Shown: one piece after another, positions 1-6,942 of the stretch
Numbering within the stretch: position 1 is the first letter of the stretch
Layout: each line of letters opens with the position of its first letter
Source: a virus
Direction: 5' to 3' (one strand)
Length of the DNA stretch: 45,247 nucleotides
Virus record (IMG/VR): IMGVR_UViG_3300022868_000035
Location: 1-45,247 of that record
Position numbers and translations under genes: made by a program
The notes under the pieces: generated by a model
Databases searched by the model: none
The model's input: the letters and a program-made list of their open reading frames with translations, nothing else
What the model was told of the DNA's origin: nothing

Positions 1-2
1 AA

Positions 3-326
3 ATAAACAATGGCTTAAAGCTATTGGACAATTCTTTTAGGACAGACTTTAACTCAGTAAGATTAAATGCTGGGAATACTTTACAACACGAATTAGCTAA
101 GTGTAAGAAGTGTTGGGAGCTGATTAACGACGGACAGAGAGTTATAACTGAGGCTGTATTTAAGAATGGTGGTAGAGCAGATATATTTATTCCAGAGACC
201 TGTCAGGTCTTTGAAATTCTACACTCGGAGAAGTTATCCGATGCACAAATGAAAGAGAATTATTACCCAATGGAGTGTGATATATTTTATTTAACAAGTG
301 AAGAGGTATTAAAAGATGAGAGATAG
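3..326 (+). CDS. PD-(D/E)XK nuclease-like protein, 5' end outside window
   Basis: The frame is open back to base 3, so the true start may lie off the left edge; the first start codon inside is TTG at 24. The visible protein has an E at the start of a strand (ITEAVF), then G-R-A-D-IFIP and VFEIL, an order of acidic residues and strands like a PD-(D/E)XK restriction-type nuclease core. It ends in an acidic helix. It overlaps the next gene by 11 bases. I do not recognise the family; the nuclease reading is a pattern-based inference. Confidence 0.5.
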   Translation: MNNGLKLLDNSFRTDFNSVRLNAGNTLQHELAKCKKCWELINDGQRVITEAVFKNGGRADIFIPETCQVFEILHSEKLSDAQMKENYYPMECDIFYLTSEEVLKDER

Positions 327-471
327 AACTACTACAATGGATTGTACCTGTGCACATTGTATAAACCACGTTTGTATAATAGTATTTCATCACGAAAGAG
401 GTATAGGATGTTCTGACCCAAAGTGTGTTCATAATAGAGTTGAAATTGATTGGAGAGGCGAACTACAATGA
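316..471 (+). CDS. Small Cys/His-rich protein (51 aa)
   Basis: ATG at 316 overlaps the end of the upstream gene and the stop TGA overlaps the next ATG (ATGA), a coupling used repeatedly in this region. The protein has C-x-C-x-x-C near residues 10-15 and further Cys and His residues (N-H-V-C, then G-C-S-D-P-K-C), enough for one or two zinc sites. Function unknown; a small zinc-binding protein is the reasonable reading. Confidence 0.5.
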   Translation: MRDRTTTMDCTCAHCINHVCIIVFHHERGIGCSDPKCVHNRVEIDWRGELQ

Positions 472-629
472 CAAATAATATAAATAGAATGTATGGACAG
501 ATGGTGGGAGAACGAATAATACATTCACCAAGACAGTCAGGTAAAACATTCGCTAATATTTTATACAGGAAGTATTTAGAACTTATGAGAACTAGAGAGA
601 GAATAAATTGGAAGGAAGAACTTGATTAA
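468..629 (+). CDS. Mini protein with Walker A-like motif (53 aa)
   Basis: ATG at 468 overlaps the preceding stop. Residues 19-27 read H-S-P-R-Q-S-G-K-T, a Walker A-like loop of the kind seen at the start of large terminase and some helicase ATPase domains, followed by a helix. There is no Walker B or any other ATPase element before the stop at 627. It could be a truncated ATPase remnant or a short protein that resembles a P-loop by chance. Confidence 0.45.
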   Translation: MTNNINRMYGQMVGERIIHSPRQSGKTFANILYRKYLELMRTRERINWKEELD

Positions 630-642
630 TATCCTCTATCAA

Positions 643-657
643 TCGAAACACTTATAA
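643..657 (+). promoter_or_regulatory. Archaeal BRE/TATA promoter
   Basis: TCGAAACACTTATAA matches the core shared by several intergenic sites in this window (CGAAACA followed by a TTTATATA-type box). It lies in a gene-free gap about 50 bases upstream of the GTG start at 709. Confidence 0.65.
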
Positions 658-708
658 AGATTAAAATTAATATAAGATAGTAGCTTAATAAAACAGTGAG
701 GTGAAATA

Positions 709-1011
709 GTGATAGATTTTGTATATGACAATAAAATATTAGATAAGATTGAAGACGGTACATTAGAGATAGTAGACGTAGATGAAGATGAATTTTTTTA
801 TATAAAAGGACTCACATTTGAATCGGGTGACATATGGATAAATTTATCAGCTAACCAATGGAAAGAAATGACAGAGATAGGTGTAACGTATTATATGACA
901 GAAACTATAACACACGAAACAATACATACTTTATTGTTTGATGTGAATGATAATATAGCTGGTCAGGAACATATTTGTCGAGTTATGGCTGGTCAAGAAG
1001 ACCTTGTATAA
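709..1011 (+). CDS. Small HExxH metallopeptidase-like protein (100 aa)
   Basis: GTG start at 709 with GAGGTGA just upstream. Near residues 67-72 the sequence reads T-H-E-T-I-H, a match to the HExxH zinc-binding signature of metallopeptidases. A later G-Q-E-H-I-C segment could supply the third (Glu) ligand as in gluzincins. The N-terminal half is acidic and strand-rich. The protein is very short for a peptidase, so either a minimal domain or a degenerate copy. It has its own promoter and is followed directly by the next one. Confidence 0.5.
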   Translation: MIDFVYDNKILDKIEDGTLEIVDVDEDEFFYIKGLTFESGDIWINLSANQWKEMTEIGVTYYMTETITHETIHTLLFDVNDNIAGQEHICRVMAGQEDLV

Positions 1012-1038
1012 TCGAAACATTTAAATAAGAGAAGTTTC
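1012..1038 (+). promoter_or_regulatory. Archaeal promoter with short flanking inverted repeat
   Basis: TCGAAACATTTAAAT at 1012-1026 is a close copy of the window's promoter core. GAAAC at 1014-1018 is mirrored by GTTTC at 1034-1038, so the TATA box sits inside a 5-bp inverted repeat. The gene at 1081 lies about 55 bases downstream, preceded by AGGTGA. Confidence 0.65.
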
Positions 1039-1080
1039 ATAATAATAGTGTAAAGGCGTAATCTAAAAACAGGTGAAAAT

Positions 1081-1527
1081 ATGAAAATAACTTTAAATTT
1101 CAAAGATATTGAAAAACTAATCAAAGATTCCTATGATGGTGTACTAGAAATAACAGCACCAAAGGAGAACATTGACATTCTAATAGATGTGGACGGAGAC
1201 AACTTTAAAAGAAAGAAAGAAACGTACACACAAACAACACCAACAATGAAAATGTCGCTAACACCGGCAATAGTACCAAATGGTAAAGATATTACTACAA
1301 AAGATATGTTGCCACCTATTGATGGTAAGTCAACGGTTGACTATGAAAGTTTATTAGCAATCAAAGAAGCAACCAAGGCAGAAGTAAGTAGTAAGGACAT
1401 TGCATCAGAAACACATATTCCATTAGTAAAAACTCTTGAAGAAAAGAACGCAATTGCCTTAGCAACTGGTGGTATGGTAACAGGGCGTGGAAATAAGAGA
1501 GCTATGATTGATAGAACAAGAGGATAA
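1081..1527 (+). CDS. Hypothetical protein (148 aa)
   Basis: ATG at 1081 with AGGTGA five bases upstream and a dedicated promoter. The first 45 residues look like a beta-rich fold (MKITLNFKDIEKLI, then VLEITAP and IDILIDVDGD). The middle is a low-complexity Thr/Pro-rich stretch, and the C-terminus ends in a basic GRGNKRAMIDRTRG tail. Not recognised. It is the first gene of a run leading to the HNH-like protein and glutaredoxin. Confidence 0.5.
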   Translation: MKITLNFKDIEKLIKDSYDGVLEITAPKENIDILIDVDGDNFKRKKETYTQTTPTMKMSLTPAIVPNGKDITTKDMLPPIDGKSTVDYESLLAIKEATKAEVSSKDIASETHIPLVKTLEEKNAIALATGGMVTGRGNKRAMIDRTRG

Positions 1528-1528
1528 A

Positions 1529-1873
1529 ATGACTAAAACAAAAGAAGAACTAAGACCACAAACAGCGGCAACAAAAAAGAAGATTGCGAAAGCAATGACA
1601 GGAAAGAAAAACCCTGCATATAAAGATGGTAGAAGAAGTTATAGAAATGTAGCTAAAGCTAAACCAGGACAACACGTACATCACAAAGATGGGAATAGTT
1701 CCAACAACAGTAAAGGTAATTTAGAAAAATTCCCTGCTAAAGGTCCTGGACGGGCTGCACATGAGAAAAAACACAACCGCGCAGATAATTTTAAGAAAAA
1801 AGGTGGTCGTAAAACTCCAGCAAGAGGATACAAAGCAAAGACAATGAATAAGAAACCATTGAAGAAACAATGA
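1529..1873 (+). CDS. Basic HNH-like endonuclease (114 aa)
   Basis: I place the start at ATG 1529, one base after the upstream stop and with GAGGATAA as ribosome site; a longer form from 1508 would overlap the upstream gene. It carries a NUMOD3-like GKKNPAYKDGR motif, then H-V-H-H-K-D-G-N and N-L-E plus a later H-E-K-K-H, matching the HNH_3 type of beta-beta-alpha metal nuclease. The C-terminus is very rich in Lys and Arg. Free-standing homing or nicking endonuclease is the likely role. Confidence 0.65.
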   Translation: MTKTKEELRPQTAATKKKIAKAMTGKKNPAYKDGRRSYRNVAKAKPGQHVHHKDGNSSNNSKGNLEKFPAKGPGRAAHEKKHNRADNFKKKGGRKTPARGYKAKTMNKKPLKKQ

Positions 1874-2097
1874 TAGTAACTGTATATTCAACAAGACAAT
1901 GTCCAGCCTGTATAGTATTAAAGAAATGGCTAGACACGAATAAGATAGAATACAATTCAATAATCGTAGGGGAGGATATTTCTCCACAAGAATTTACCGA
2001 TACAACTAATAGCATGGGAGTTCCCGTGACTATAGTTGACGGAGTACAAGTAGATGGCTTTAATCAAGCAGAACTTGGTAAGCTATTAAAACTATAA
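1870..2097 (+). CDS. Glutaredoxin / NrdH-like redoxin
   Basis: A 75-residue thioredoxin-fold protein. The active site is C-P-A-C at residues 12-15 (context STRQCPACIVLKKWL), the cis-proline region is M-G-V-P-V-T, and the end D-G-F-N-Q-A-E-L matches the glutaredoxin C-terminal helix. The usual length for NrdH and small glutaredoxins is 75-80 residues, so it is complete. Such proteins re-reduce ribonucleotide reductase; the class II enzyme at 12366 has a C-terminal Cys pair that needs a partner of this kind. Start ATG overlaps the upstream stop. Confidence 0.88.
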   Translation: MIVTVYSTRQCPACIVLKKWLDTNKIEYNSIIVGEDISPQEFTDTTNSMGVPVTIVDGVQVDGFNQAELGKLLKL

Positions 2098-2241
2098 TGT
2101 TTAAGGTTATTTGGCACTAGCGTCATGTTCTTACCTTAAAAGAACTAAAAATGCAAGTCAATAGTGTTGCGACTTCAAAACCACACACTAATTCTTTTAA
2201 AAATAGAGTAAAAGTAGAGATACTTATGCAAAGGTGATAAA
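2098..2241 (+). other. Intergenic region with stem-loops and weak TATA
   Basis: A 144-base gap, long for this compact genome. TTAAGGT at 2101-2107 pairs with ACCTTAA at 2133-2139. Alternatively GTTCTT at 2127-2132 and AAGAAC at 2140-2145 form a perfect 6-bp stem with a 7-base loop. AAGTC and GACTT around 2155-2175 form a further small stem. I tested a tRNA fold and rejected it. A TTTTAAAAATAG stretch near 2195-2206 could be the promoter for 2242. A terminator/leader or small RNA is possible. Confidence 0.35.
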
Positions 2242-2637
2242 ATGAAAACACATGAAGCAATATGCGAAATGAAGAAAGGTAAGATAGTCGAAGCCTTATT
2301 TGTCGAACAAAATAAATTATCTAAAGACGAATTTAATCCTGTTATTGGTTATGATACTAAAAAGACTATGTCAGGTTTCTATGATGGAAACGGAGATGAT
2401 TGTGATGATACCATAGTTAGTGCTATTTCTAGTAATGTTGATTGGAAAGTAAAAGAAGTAGATTGGAATTTAGCAGATGAACTTGCAATACAGGAATCAC
2501 ATCATACAACATATTTTCTTGAAAAAGATACTAAGAAGTGTCGAGATTTAATACTTAAAGATTTAGATGAGTTTACTACTCCTACACTTGTTAGAACAAT
2601 AAATGTTATTAACAAAAGATTTGGAGACATAAAATGA
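2242..2637 (+). CDS. Hypothetical protein (131 aa)
   Basis: ATG at 2242 preceded by AAAGGTGATAAA. An acidic, soluble-looking protein with a central acidic stretch (GFYDGNGDDCDDTI) and a helical C-terminus (RDLILKDLDEF). No transmembrane segment and no motif I recognise. It starts the run of overlapping genes that includes the OB-fold-like protein at 3072. Confidence 0.45.
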   Translation: MKTHEAICEMKKGKIVEALFVEQNKLSKDEFNPVIGYDTKKTMSGFYDGNGDDCDDTIVSAISSNVDWKVKEVDWNLADELAIQESHHTTYFLEKDTKKCRDLILKDLDEFTTPTLVRTINVINKRFGDIK

Positions 2638-2750
2638 ATAGAAAAGGCCGCATGGATAAGTGTTGGAAAGAAATACTTAGCATGAGAAAATTGAGAATAA
2701 AAGCAAAAAAATATGGATTAATTTTTAATAATGAAAAGGTGATAAAATGA
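2634..2750 (+). CDS. Small basic protein (38 aa)
   Basis: ATG 2634 overlaps the upstream gene's end and its TGA overlaps the next ATG at 2747, so it fits the coupled run. It is a Lys/Arg-rich single helix (MRKLRIKAKKYGL). Short and not recognised, but the spacing supports translation. Confidence 0.4.
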   Translation: MNRKGRMDKCWKEILSMRKLRIKAKKYGLIFNNEKVIK

Positions 2751-3079
2751 GCGAAGAAAAGAGTGCGCTACCCGAAGAAGAGATAGAAACTTTTATCGAG
2801 GACTTGGAAAAGAATAAATTAAACCAAGACGATAAAATTGACCCAACTGTAGAACAACACATTGGAGAAATGGGATTCTTATGGGATAGAGTACAACAAA
2901 AAATGAAAGAAGATGGCATCTGTTTTGGGTGTAAGAAAGAAATAGTATTCGAAGATGATGCTAAGGCACACTTAGTGGAAGCGAATAAAGTAGAAAAGGG
3001 AGTAGTTGCTTTTGTAACTATTTGTGAAGATTGTTTTGAAAAAGACAATAAAAAAGACGAGGTAGAAAAAAATGAGTGA
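2747..3079 (+). CDS. Acidic zinc-ribbon protein (110 aa)
   Basis: ATG at 2747 with AAAGGTGATAAA upstream. The N-terminal half is acidic and helical. The second half holds C-F-G-C near residue 60 and C-E-D-C near residue 94, the two knuckles of a zinc ribbon, followed by a charged Lys/Asp/Glu tail. Partner unknown. It overlaps the OB-fold-like gene by 8 bases, so a role near DNA replication or repair is plausible but unproved. Confidence 0.5.
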   Translation: MSEEKSALPEEEIETFIEDLEKNKLNQDDKIDPTVEQHIGEMGFLWDRVQQKMKEDGICFGCKKEIVFEDDAKAHLVEANKVEKGVVAFVTICEDCFEKDNKKDEVEKNE

Positions 3080-3617
3080 TGATGAAAAAGAAAGCAACCC
3101 TAAACTAGTGTTTGGAGATTTAGGTAATGGACAAAGTGTAGAAGTAACACTAGAGATGGCTAGCGCAGGAGCTACTGGAGAATCTAAATTCGGTGAATGG
3201 CAACTATGGTTTGGACAAGTAGAAAAAGCAACCGTCCATGAAGGTAAAGGCAAAGATGAAAAACTTGTAATGGATTACACAGGTAAAGTAATATTCTTTC
3301 CATCAGAGAAGTTGATTCCTCAATTAGAGACAGCGGCTAATGGAAATGAAGGAGTAAAGGTTAAGATTACTAAAGTAGAGAAGAAAGGTATTAGTAAAAA
3401 ATTCACAACCTATGAAGTTGAGAAGTTATCAGAGGGAGCACCCTCTGATTCTTCTTTGACCTCAACTGAGAAAGAATTGATTGATGCCGCAAAAGAATTA
3501 GTAGAAATGAATGTAGATGTGACTGAGGAGATATTTATAACATCATCCCAAGAACCACAATATAAAAATAATATTACAAAGGAAAGGGCTAAAGAACTAT
3601 TTGAACATATGAAATAA
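3072..3617 (+). CDS. Putative ssDNA-binding, OB-fold-like protein
   Basis: 181 residues. Residues 20-115 alternate strands in a way typical of an OB fold: SVEVTLEM, WQLWFGQVEKATV, DYTGKVIFFP, VKVKITKVEKKG and FTTYEVEKL, with aromatic residues that could stack on bases. A Ser/Asp linker and a helical C-terminal domain (ELIDAAKELVEMN, KERAKELFEHM) follow. Virus replication clusters normally include a single-strand binding protein and no other candidate is visible, so this is my best guess; there is no sequence-level proof. Confidence 0.45.
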   Translation: MSDDEKESNPKLVFGDLGNGQSVEVTLEMASAGATGESKFGEWQLWFGQVEKATVHEGKGKDEKLVMDYTGKVIFFPSEKLIPQLETAANGNEGVKVKITKVEKKGISKKFTTYEVEKLSEGAPSDSSLTSTEKELIDAAKELVEMNVDVTEEIFITSSQEPQYKNNITKERAKELFEHMK

Positions 3618-3618
3618 A

Positions 3619-3927
3619 ATGGGAATATTCGAAGACCTTAAAAAACAGAAATTAGAAAGCAAAGAACCTGTAATAAAGGCAAAAAAGACATTAAAAAAGC
3701 AATATTTATTTGGTTGCATATCAAATGGTGATGCCTTAATAAGACTTGATGAAGAATATGGTATTAAGGTTATTGCGATAGATAATAATTTTGTAAATTT
3801 AATATTAGTGGATTATGGTAAAGAAATAAAAATGGAAAAACAAGGTTGGCAAAAAACTAAAGAAGTTAAGAAAGAAGTTAAGAGAATTGAAGTAAAAGAA
3901 CAATCAGAAGCAGAAGATTTATTTTAG
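3619..3927 (+). CDS. Hypothetical protein (102 aa)
   Basis: ATG two bases after the preceding stop. A Lys-rich N-terminus leads into a small beta-rich core (YGIKVIAIDNNFVNLILVDYG) and a charged C-terminal helix ending in EAEDLF. Not recognised. Neighbours are the OB-fold-like protein and the cobalamin adenosyltransferase. Confidence 0.45.
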   Translation: MGIFEDLKKQKLESKEPVIKAKKTLKKQYLFGCISNGDALIRLDEEYGIKVIAIDNNFVNLILVDYGKEIKMEKQGWQKTKEVKKEVKRIEVKEQSEAEDLF

Positions 3928-3936
3928 GTGAGAAAG

Positions 3937-4434
3937 ATGAAAATATATACAAAGAACGGAGATAAAGGGACAACTATTATTAACGGAGAAACCATTAGTA
4001 AAGATAGTTGTCTAACAAAAACAATGGGGGCATTTGATTCATTACAGTCGGCATTAGACAGAGTAACATATGGATTAGATTTGTTGCCTGAAATGGGCAG
4101 ACATTTAGGAGAATGTTCTGTTATAAGAGTTAATCTAAATCATATCATATCAGAAGTTATGGACATACCTTGTAGCGGAATTGACATTGATGATATTGAG
4201 GAATTAGAACTACTAATTGATGAGATGAATGTAGAGATTGACCACTTTGTTAGTTTTGGTAATCCTGTAGCGATGGATATTAATGAGGCAAGAGTTAGAA
4301 CTAGAAAACTTGAAAGAAAGTTAGTAGGAGCATACAACGAGAATGTGATTAATGATAACAGTTATAAGTATGTAAATAGATTAAGCGACTATTTATTTGT
4401 ATTGGCTGTTTACATTGAAAGAAAGTTTGAGTGA
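3937..4434 (+). CDS. PduO-type ATP:cob(I)alamin adenosyltransferase
   Basis: Transfers the adenosyl group of ATP to cob(I)alamin to make adenosylcobalamin. Start set at ATG 3937, five bases after AGGTGA; an upstream GTG (3928) is inside that ribosome site. Family signatures are in order: K-I-Y-T-K-N-G-D-K-G-T-T at the N-terminus (ATP site), ISKDS, GAFDSLQSALDR, then FGNPVAMDINEARVRTRKLE with the conserved Arg-rich helix, and NRLSDYLFVLAVYIE at the C-terminus. Length (165 aa) is near the usual 170-190. The class II RNR at 12366 uses this cofactor, which explains why a virus would carry it. Confidence 0.88.
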   Translation: MKIYTKNGDKGTTIINGETISKDSCLTKTMGAFDSLQSALDRVTYGLDLLPEMGRHLGECSVIRVNLNHIISEVMDIPCSGIDIDDIEELELLIDEMNVEIDHFVSFGNPVAMDINEARVRTRKLERKLVGAYNENVINDNSYKYVNRLSDYLFVLAVYIERKFE

Positions 4435-4443
4435 GGTGAAATA

Positions 4444-5562
4444 ATGGCAGAGGAATTTGCACTACATAATGATTGCATACAAAAATTTAATAATAAACTT
4501 TATGATAAAATATTTTCACAGGAGAATATAAGTAGTAAGCATAAGGCTATTAGTATAGACGGTGAGAAATACTATGGTTACTTTTTAGAGAAAGATAGAA
4601 GTTCGTTTTTTATTCCAACAGAATTTTTAGATGAATTGCCTTTCAAAGTTTTAACATCAAAAGAAATGGACTATAAAGGAGAAGTATTTCAATTCATAAC
4701 AAATGTTAAATCTATAATCATTCCAGCCGAGAAGAAGATGGAGTTTAGAGATTTAGTAGATATAGCGCCAGCCTTCTCACATACAAATCAATTACACTTT
4801 ACATTATATAAAATACTTGCTGTAGCGGCATACTCTGATAGAGTTAATGTTAGAATTTCAACAGACGCTGGGTTTGGTAAAGATAGTGTAGTTGGTATAA
4901 TTCAACAATTAGTTGATTCAACCGTTAATATTTATGGAGCAACCTTTGCTAAGTTAGAATATAGTTTAACAAATAAACTAATGATTCTTAATGAAATGGG
5001 TAACTTAAAAGCAGATGAGAAGTTCTCAATGCAGGAGTTCTTATTAGCAACAGGAGCATACTTCAATACTTACACAAAGAGAACAAGAAAAACAGCAACA
5101 ACACAAGAGCAGTATGATATTAGTCGATTAAGTCTAATGATATTCTATAACTTACCAAGTTATTACACAGGTAAAGCACAAGAATACTTCGACCAAATAT
5201 TTACTCCAGCAGTAATACATAGATTCATTCCTTTTGTGTTTGAAGGTAGATTAACAACAAAGTTTGAGAAGTTAGTTGATACTGATAAGATAATGGTAGA
5301 GAATGAAGGACTATATAAAGATATTATAGCAACTCTTAACCATTATAGACAGAATATGTTGTCAGATATTAAATGGACTATACCTGAAGAAGTAAGCTTT
5401 ACAGATAAATTAAAGAGATACGAAAGAACATTTAATGTTATTCTTAAATATGTAGGTGAGTATGCTGGGTCACAGGAAGAATTTAATACAATGAGTACTG
5501 AACTATACAAGTGCTATAAAGCATATGACCGATTAACGACAGATGAAAAGGAGATATTATAA
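4444..5562 (+). CDS. P-loop NTPase-like protein, possible helicase
   Basis: 372 residues, ATG at 4444 after GAGGTGAAATA. A long N-terminal domain leads to D-A-G-F-G-K-D-S at about 141-148, a Walker A-like loop with Asp in place of the usual Thr/Ser after Lys. L-M-I-L-N-E-M at 179-185 could be Walker B, and a polar strand ending in N-L at about 254 resembles sensor 1. The C-terminal 100 residues are helical. The window has no MCM or DnaB, so this is the best candidate for a divergent AAA+ or SF3-like replication ATPase. That role is inference. Confidence 0.45.
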   Translation: MAEEFALHNDCIQKFNNKLYDKIFSQENISSKHKAISIDGEKYYGYFLEKDRSSFFIPTEFLDELPFKVLTSKEMDYKGEVFQFITNVKSIIIPAEKKMEFRDLVDIAPAFSHTNQLHFTLYKILAVAAYSDRVNVRISTDAGFGKDSVVGIIQQLVDSTVNIYGATFAKLEYSLTNKLMILNEMGNLKADEKFSMQEFLLATGAYFNTYTKRTRKTATTQEQYDISRLSLMIFYNLPSYYTGKAQEYFDQIFTPAVIHRFIPFVFEGRLTTKFEKLVDTDKIMVENEGLYKDIIATLNHYRQNMLSDIKWTIPEEVSFTDKLKRYERTFNVILKYVGEYAGSQEEFNTMSTELYKCYKAYDRLTTDEKEIL

Positions 5563-5738
5563 TGGTAAAGAAAGATGATGATGGAAAATCAATAGCAAGA
5601 GATATAGACGCTCTAATAGCCTCTGAGAAACTATTTCAGAGTTTTAGAGAATTAAAGAATGCTGGGTTCACAGATAATCAAGCATTGGTGTATCTTTCAA
5701 ACTTAATTGGATATATAACGGTGAATAAGAAAAAATGA
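5562..5738 (+). CDS. Small helical protein (58 aa)
   Basis: ATG shares one base with the upstream stop and the TGA overlaps the next ATG. It is mostly two helices (ARDIDALIASEKLFQSFRELKN, then TDNQALVYLSNLIGYI). Not recognised; the tight coupling with neighbours supports it as real. Confidence 0.5.
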   Translation: MVKKDDDGKSIARDIDALIASEKLFQSFRELKNAGFTDNQALVYLSNLIGYITVNKKK

Positions 5739-5890
5739 AACACGAAGCAGTACAATGTAATAGATGTAGTAAACCAGTCTATCCAGTATCTTTATTAAAT
5801 AGAGATAGGAAGACTTGGTGTGGGTGTGATAAAACAGACGTTCCAGATGGTTGGAGTGGGTATGTTTATAAGAAGAAATGGGAAAAATGA
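5735..5890 (+). CDS. Mini zinc-ribbon protein (51 aa)
   Basis: Starts in an ATGA overlap. C-N-R-C at residues 8-11 and C-G-C at 29-31 form a compact zinc ribbon, followed by an aromatic, basic tail (WSGYVYKKKWEK). One of a set of such mini proteins in this genome; role unknown. Confidence 0.5.
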   Translation: MKHEAVQCNRCSKPVYPVSLLNRDRKTWCGCDKTDVPDGWSGYVYKKKWEK

Positions 5891-6015
5891 TAGTTGAAGT
5901 AATAGCAGGAAGTATTACTGTTGCTAACTTGGTAGTTAATATTACAACTACTTATGTTCAGCCTATTGTAACTTCATTTATAGTAGAGGGGTATTGGTAC
6001 TATGCATTACCCTAA
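5887..6015 (+). CDS. Small hydrophobic protein (42 aa)
   Basis: Starts in an ATGA overlap and runs into the following gene. Almost entirely apolar (IVEVIAGSITVANLVV, then VQPIVTSFIV), so probably a single membrane-spanning peptide. Function unknown. Confidence 0.4.
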   Translation: MIVEVIAGSITVANLVVNITTTYVQPIVTSFIVEGYWYYALP

Positions 6016-6088
6016 ATTCGATGAGAAGATAGTGGAAGAGGCAGCAAAGAAGTACAAAAGATTGTTAGAAGCAATAGGAGATTTATAA
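6002..6088 (+). CDS. Very small protein (28 aa)
   Basis: ATG at 6002 lies inside the end of the preceding gene and the stop abuts the next ATG. Encodes a charged helix (EKIVEEAAKKYKRLLEAIG). AGAGGGGT upstream could be the ribosome site. Support is only from spacing and the unbroken tiling of small genes. Confidence 0.35.
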   Translation: MHYPKFDEKIVEEAAKKYKRLLEAIGDL

Positions 6089-6256
6089 ATGATTTACATT
6101 ATAACATTAGACGATATGCAAATGGAAGAATTGAATTGTAGCAAAGAAGAGGCAGAGAAGGTATTCAAAGAATATTTAGACGCATACAAAGATGAAGACA
6201 TATATAATGATGTGTGTTTATTTGAGCTACACGAACTAAAACGAGAGAAGCTTTAA
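6089..6256 (+). CDS. Small acidic protein (55 aa)
   Basis: ATG immediately after the preceding stop, with AGGAGAT upstream. Starts with a hydrophobic strand (MIYIITLDD) followed by an acidic helix (KEEAEKVFKEYLDAY). Not recognised. Confidence 0.45.
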   Translation: MIYIITLDDMQMEELNCSKEEAEKVFKEYLDAYKDEDIYNDVCLFELHELKREKL

Positions 6257-6257
6257 A

Positions 6258-6617
6258 GTGATTAGATACTTTACCAAACCTTATCTACCACGACACGTTA
6301 ATCGTAAGATACCGAAGTGGCAGATATGGACAGGTAGAGCAGTAGCTGTTGGATTAATAAGTTTAATGGCATTTCAAGAATGTAATACAAACAAAGTGAA
6401 AATAAACAAAAACAATCTAGAAACTAAGATAGATACACTAATAGAATATTATGATGACTTACAAGACAAGCCAGAGTATCGTAAAGACTTAAAAGATACT
6501 TATGTGTTGTATTTAGACTTCATAAGAATGAACTCTCTTAAAACAGATAGAGAACAAAAATACATGACGTTTATGGCTAACGTATATGTAAAACATTATG
6601 TGAGAGGTAAGAAATAA
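6258..6617 (+). CDS. Hypothetical protein with one membrane-like segment (119 aa)
   Basis: GTG start one base after the preceding stop; no good ATG exists before residue 38. A basic N-terminus precedes a hydrophobic stretch at about 27-40 (AVAVGLISLMAF), then a soluble helical domain with a Tyr/Asp-rich helix (TLIEYYDDLQDKPEY). Probably membrane-anchored and facing the cytoplasm. Not recognised. Confidence 0.45.
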   Translation: MIRYFTKPYLPRHVNRKIPKWQIWTGRAVAVGLISLMAFQECNTNKVKINKNNLETKIDTLIEYYDDLQDKPEYRKDLKDTYVLYLDFIRMNSLKTDREQKYMTFMANVYVKHYVRGKK

Positions 6618-6721
6618 TGGCAATAGTAAATAAATGTTTAGGATGTGAAGATAAACGATATGTTAATTACACAGGATATTGTAAAAGATGTCACAGAAAG
6701 AACGGAGAACAAAAAAGATGA
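6617..6721 (+). CDS. Mini zinc-ribbon protein (34 aa)
   Basis: ATG overlaps the upstream stop and TGA overlaps the next ATG. C-L-G-C and C-K-R-C, about 15 residues apart, form a minimal zinc ribbon with a basic tail. Role unknown. Confidence 0.45.
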   Translation: MAIVNKCLGCEDKRYVNYTGYCKRCHRKNGEQKR

Positions 6722-6942
6722 TTTTTGGAAATTTTAATAGAAGAATAAAAGATAATAGTAGAAATCTTATAACTCTATATGATGAATTAACACGACACAT
6801 AGAGACAGATACAAAATTAGCTAGTATAGTATCTAAATTACAAGATGAAATTGAAATATTAAAAAAAGAAATAAAGGTAGAAAATGGAAAAACATTATGT
6901 AAAAAATGTCACATTGAGACACATAGAGGTAAAAGAAGATGA
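6718..6942 (+). CDS. Helical protein ending in an HNH-like tail
   Basis: I set the start at ATG 6718 (overlapping the preceding TGA); an upstream ATG at 6688 would overlap the mini zinc ribbon. Residues 1-55 are helical. The last 18 or so residues, from NGKTLCKKCHIETHR, match the C-terminal end of an HNH endonuclease. At DNA level 6880-6912 closely resembles 27260-27292 in the intact HNH gene at 26828. This looks like the tail of a lost endonuclease fused to, or left behind in, a small gene just upstream of radA. Confidence 0.5.
   Translation: MIFGNFNRRIKDNSRNLITLYDELTRHIETDTKLASIVSKLQDEIEILKKEIKVENGKTLCKKCHIETHRGKRR

Noticed and set aside
2098-2180. A tRNA-like fold with a 6-bp stem and 7-base loop.
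   Set aside because: The loop lacks the conserved T at the position before the anticodon, no T-arm (GTTCRA) follows, and the acceptor arms do not pair.
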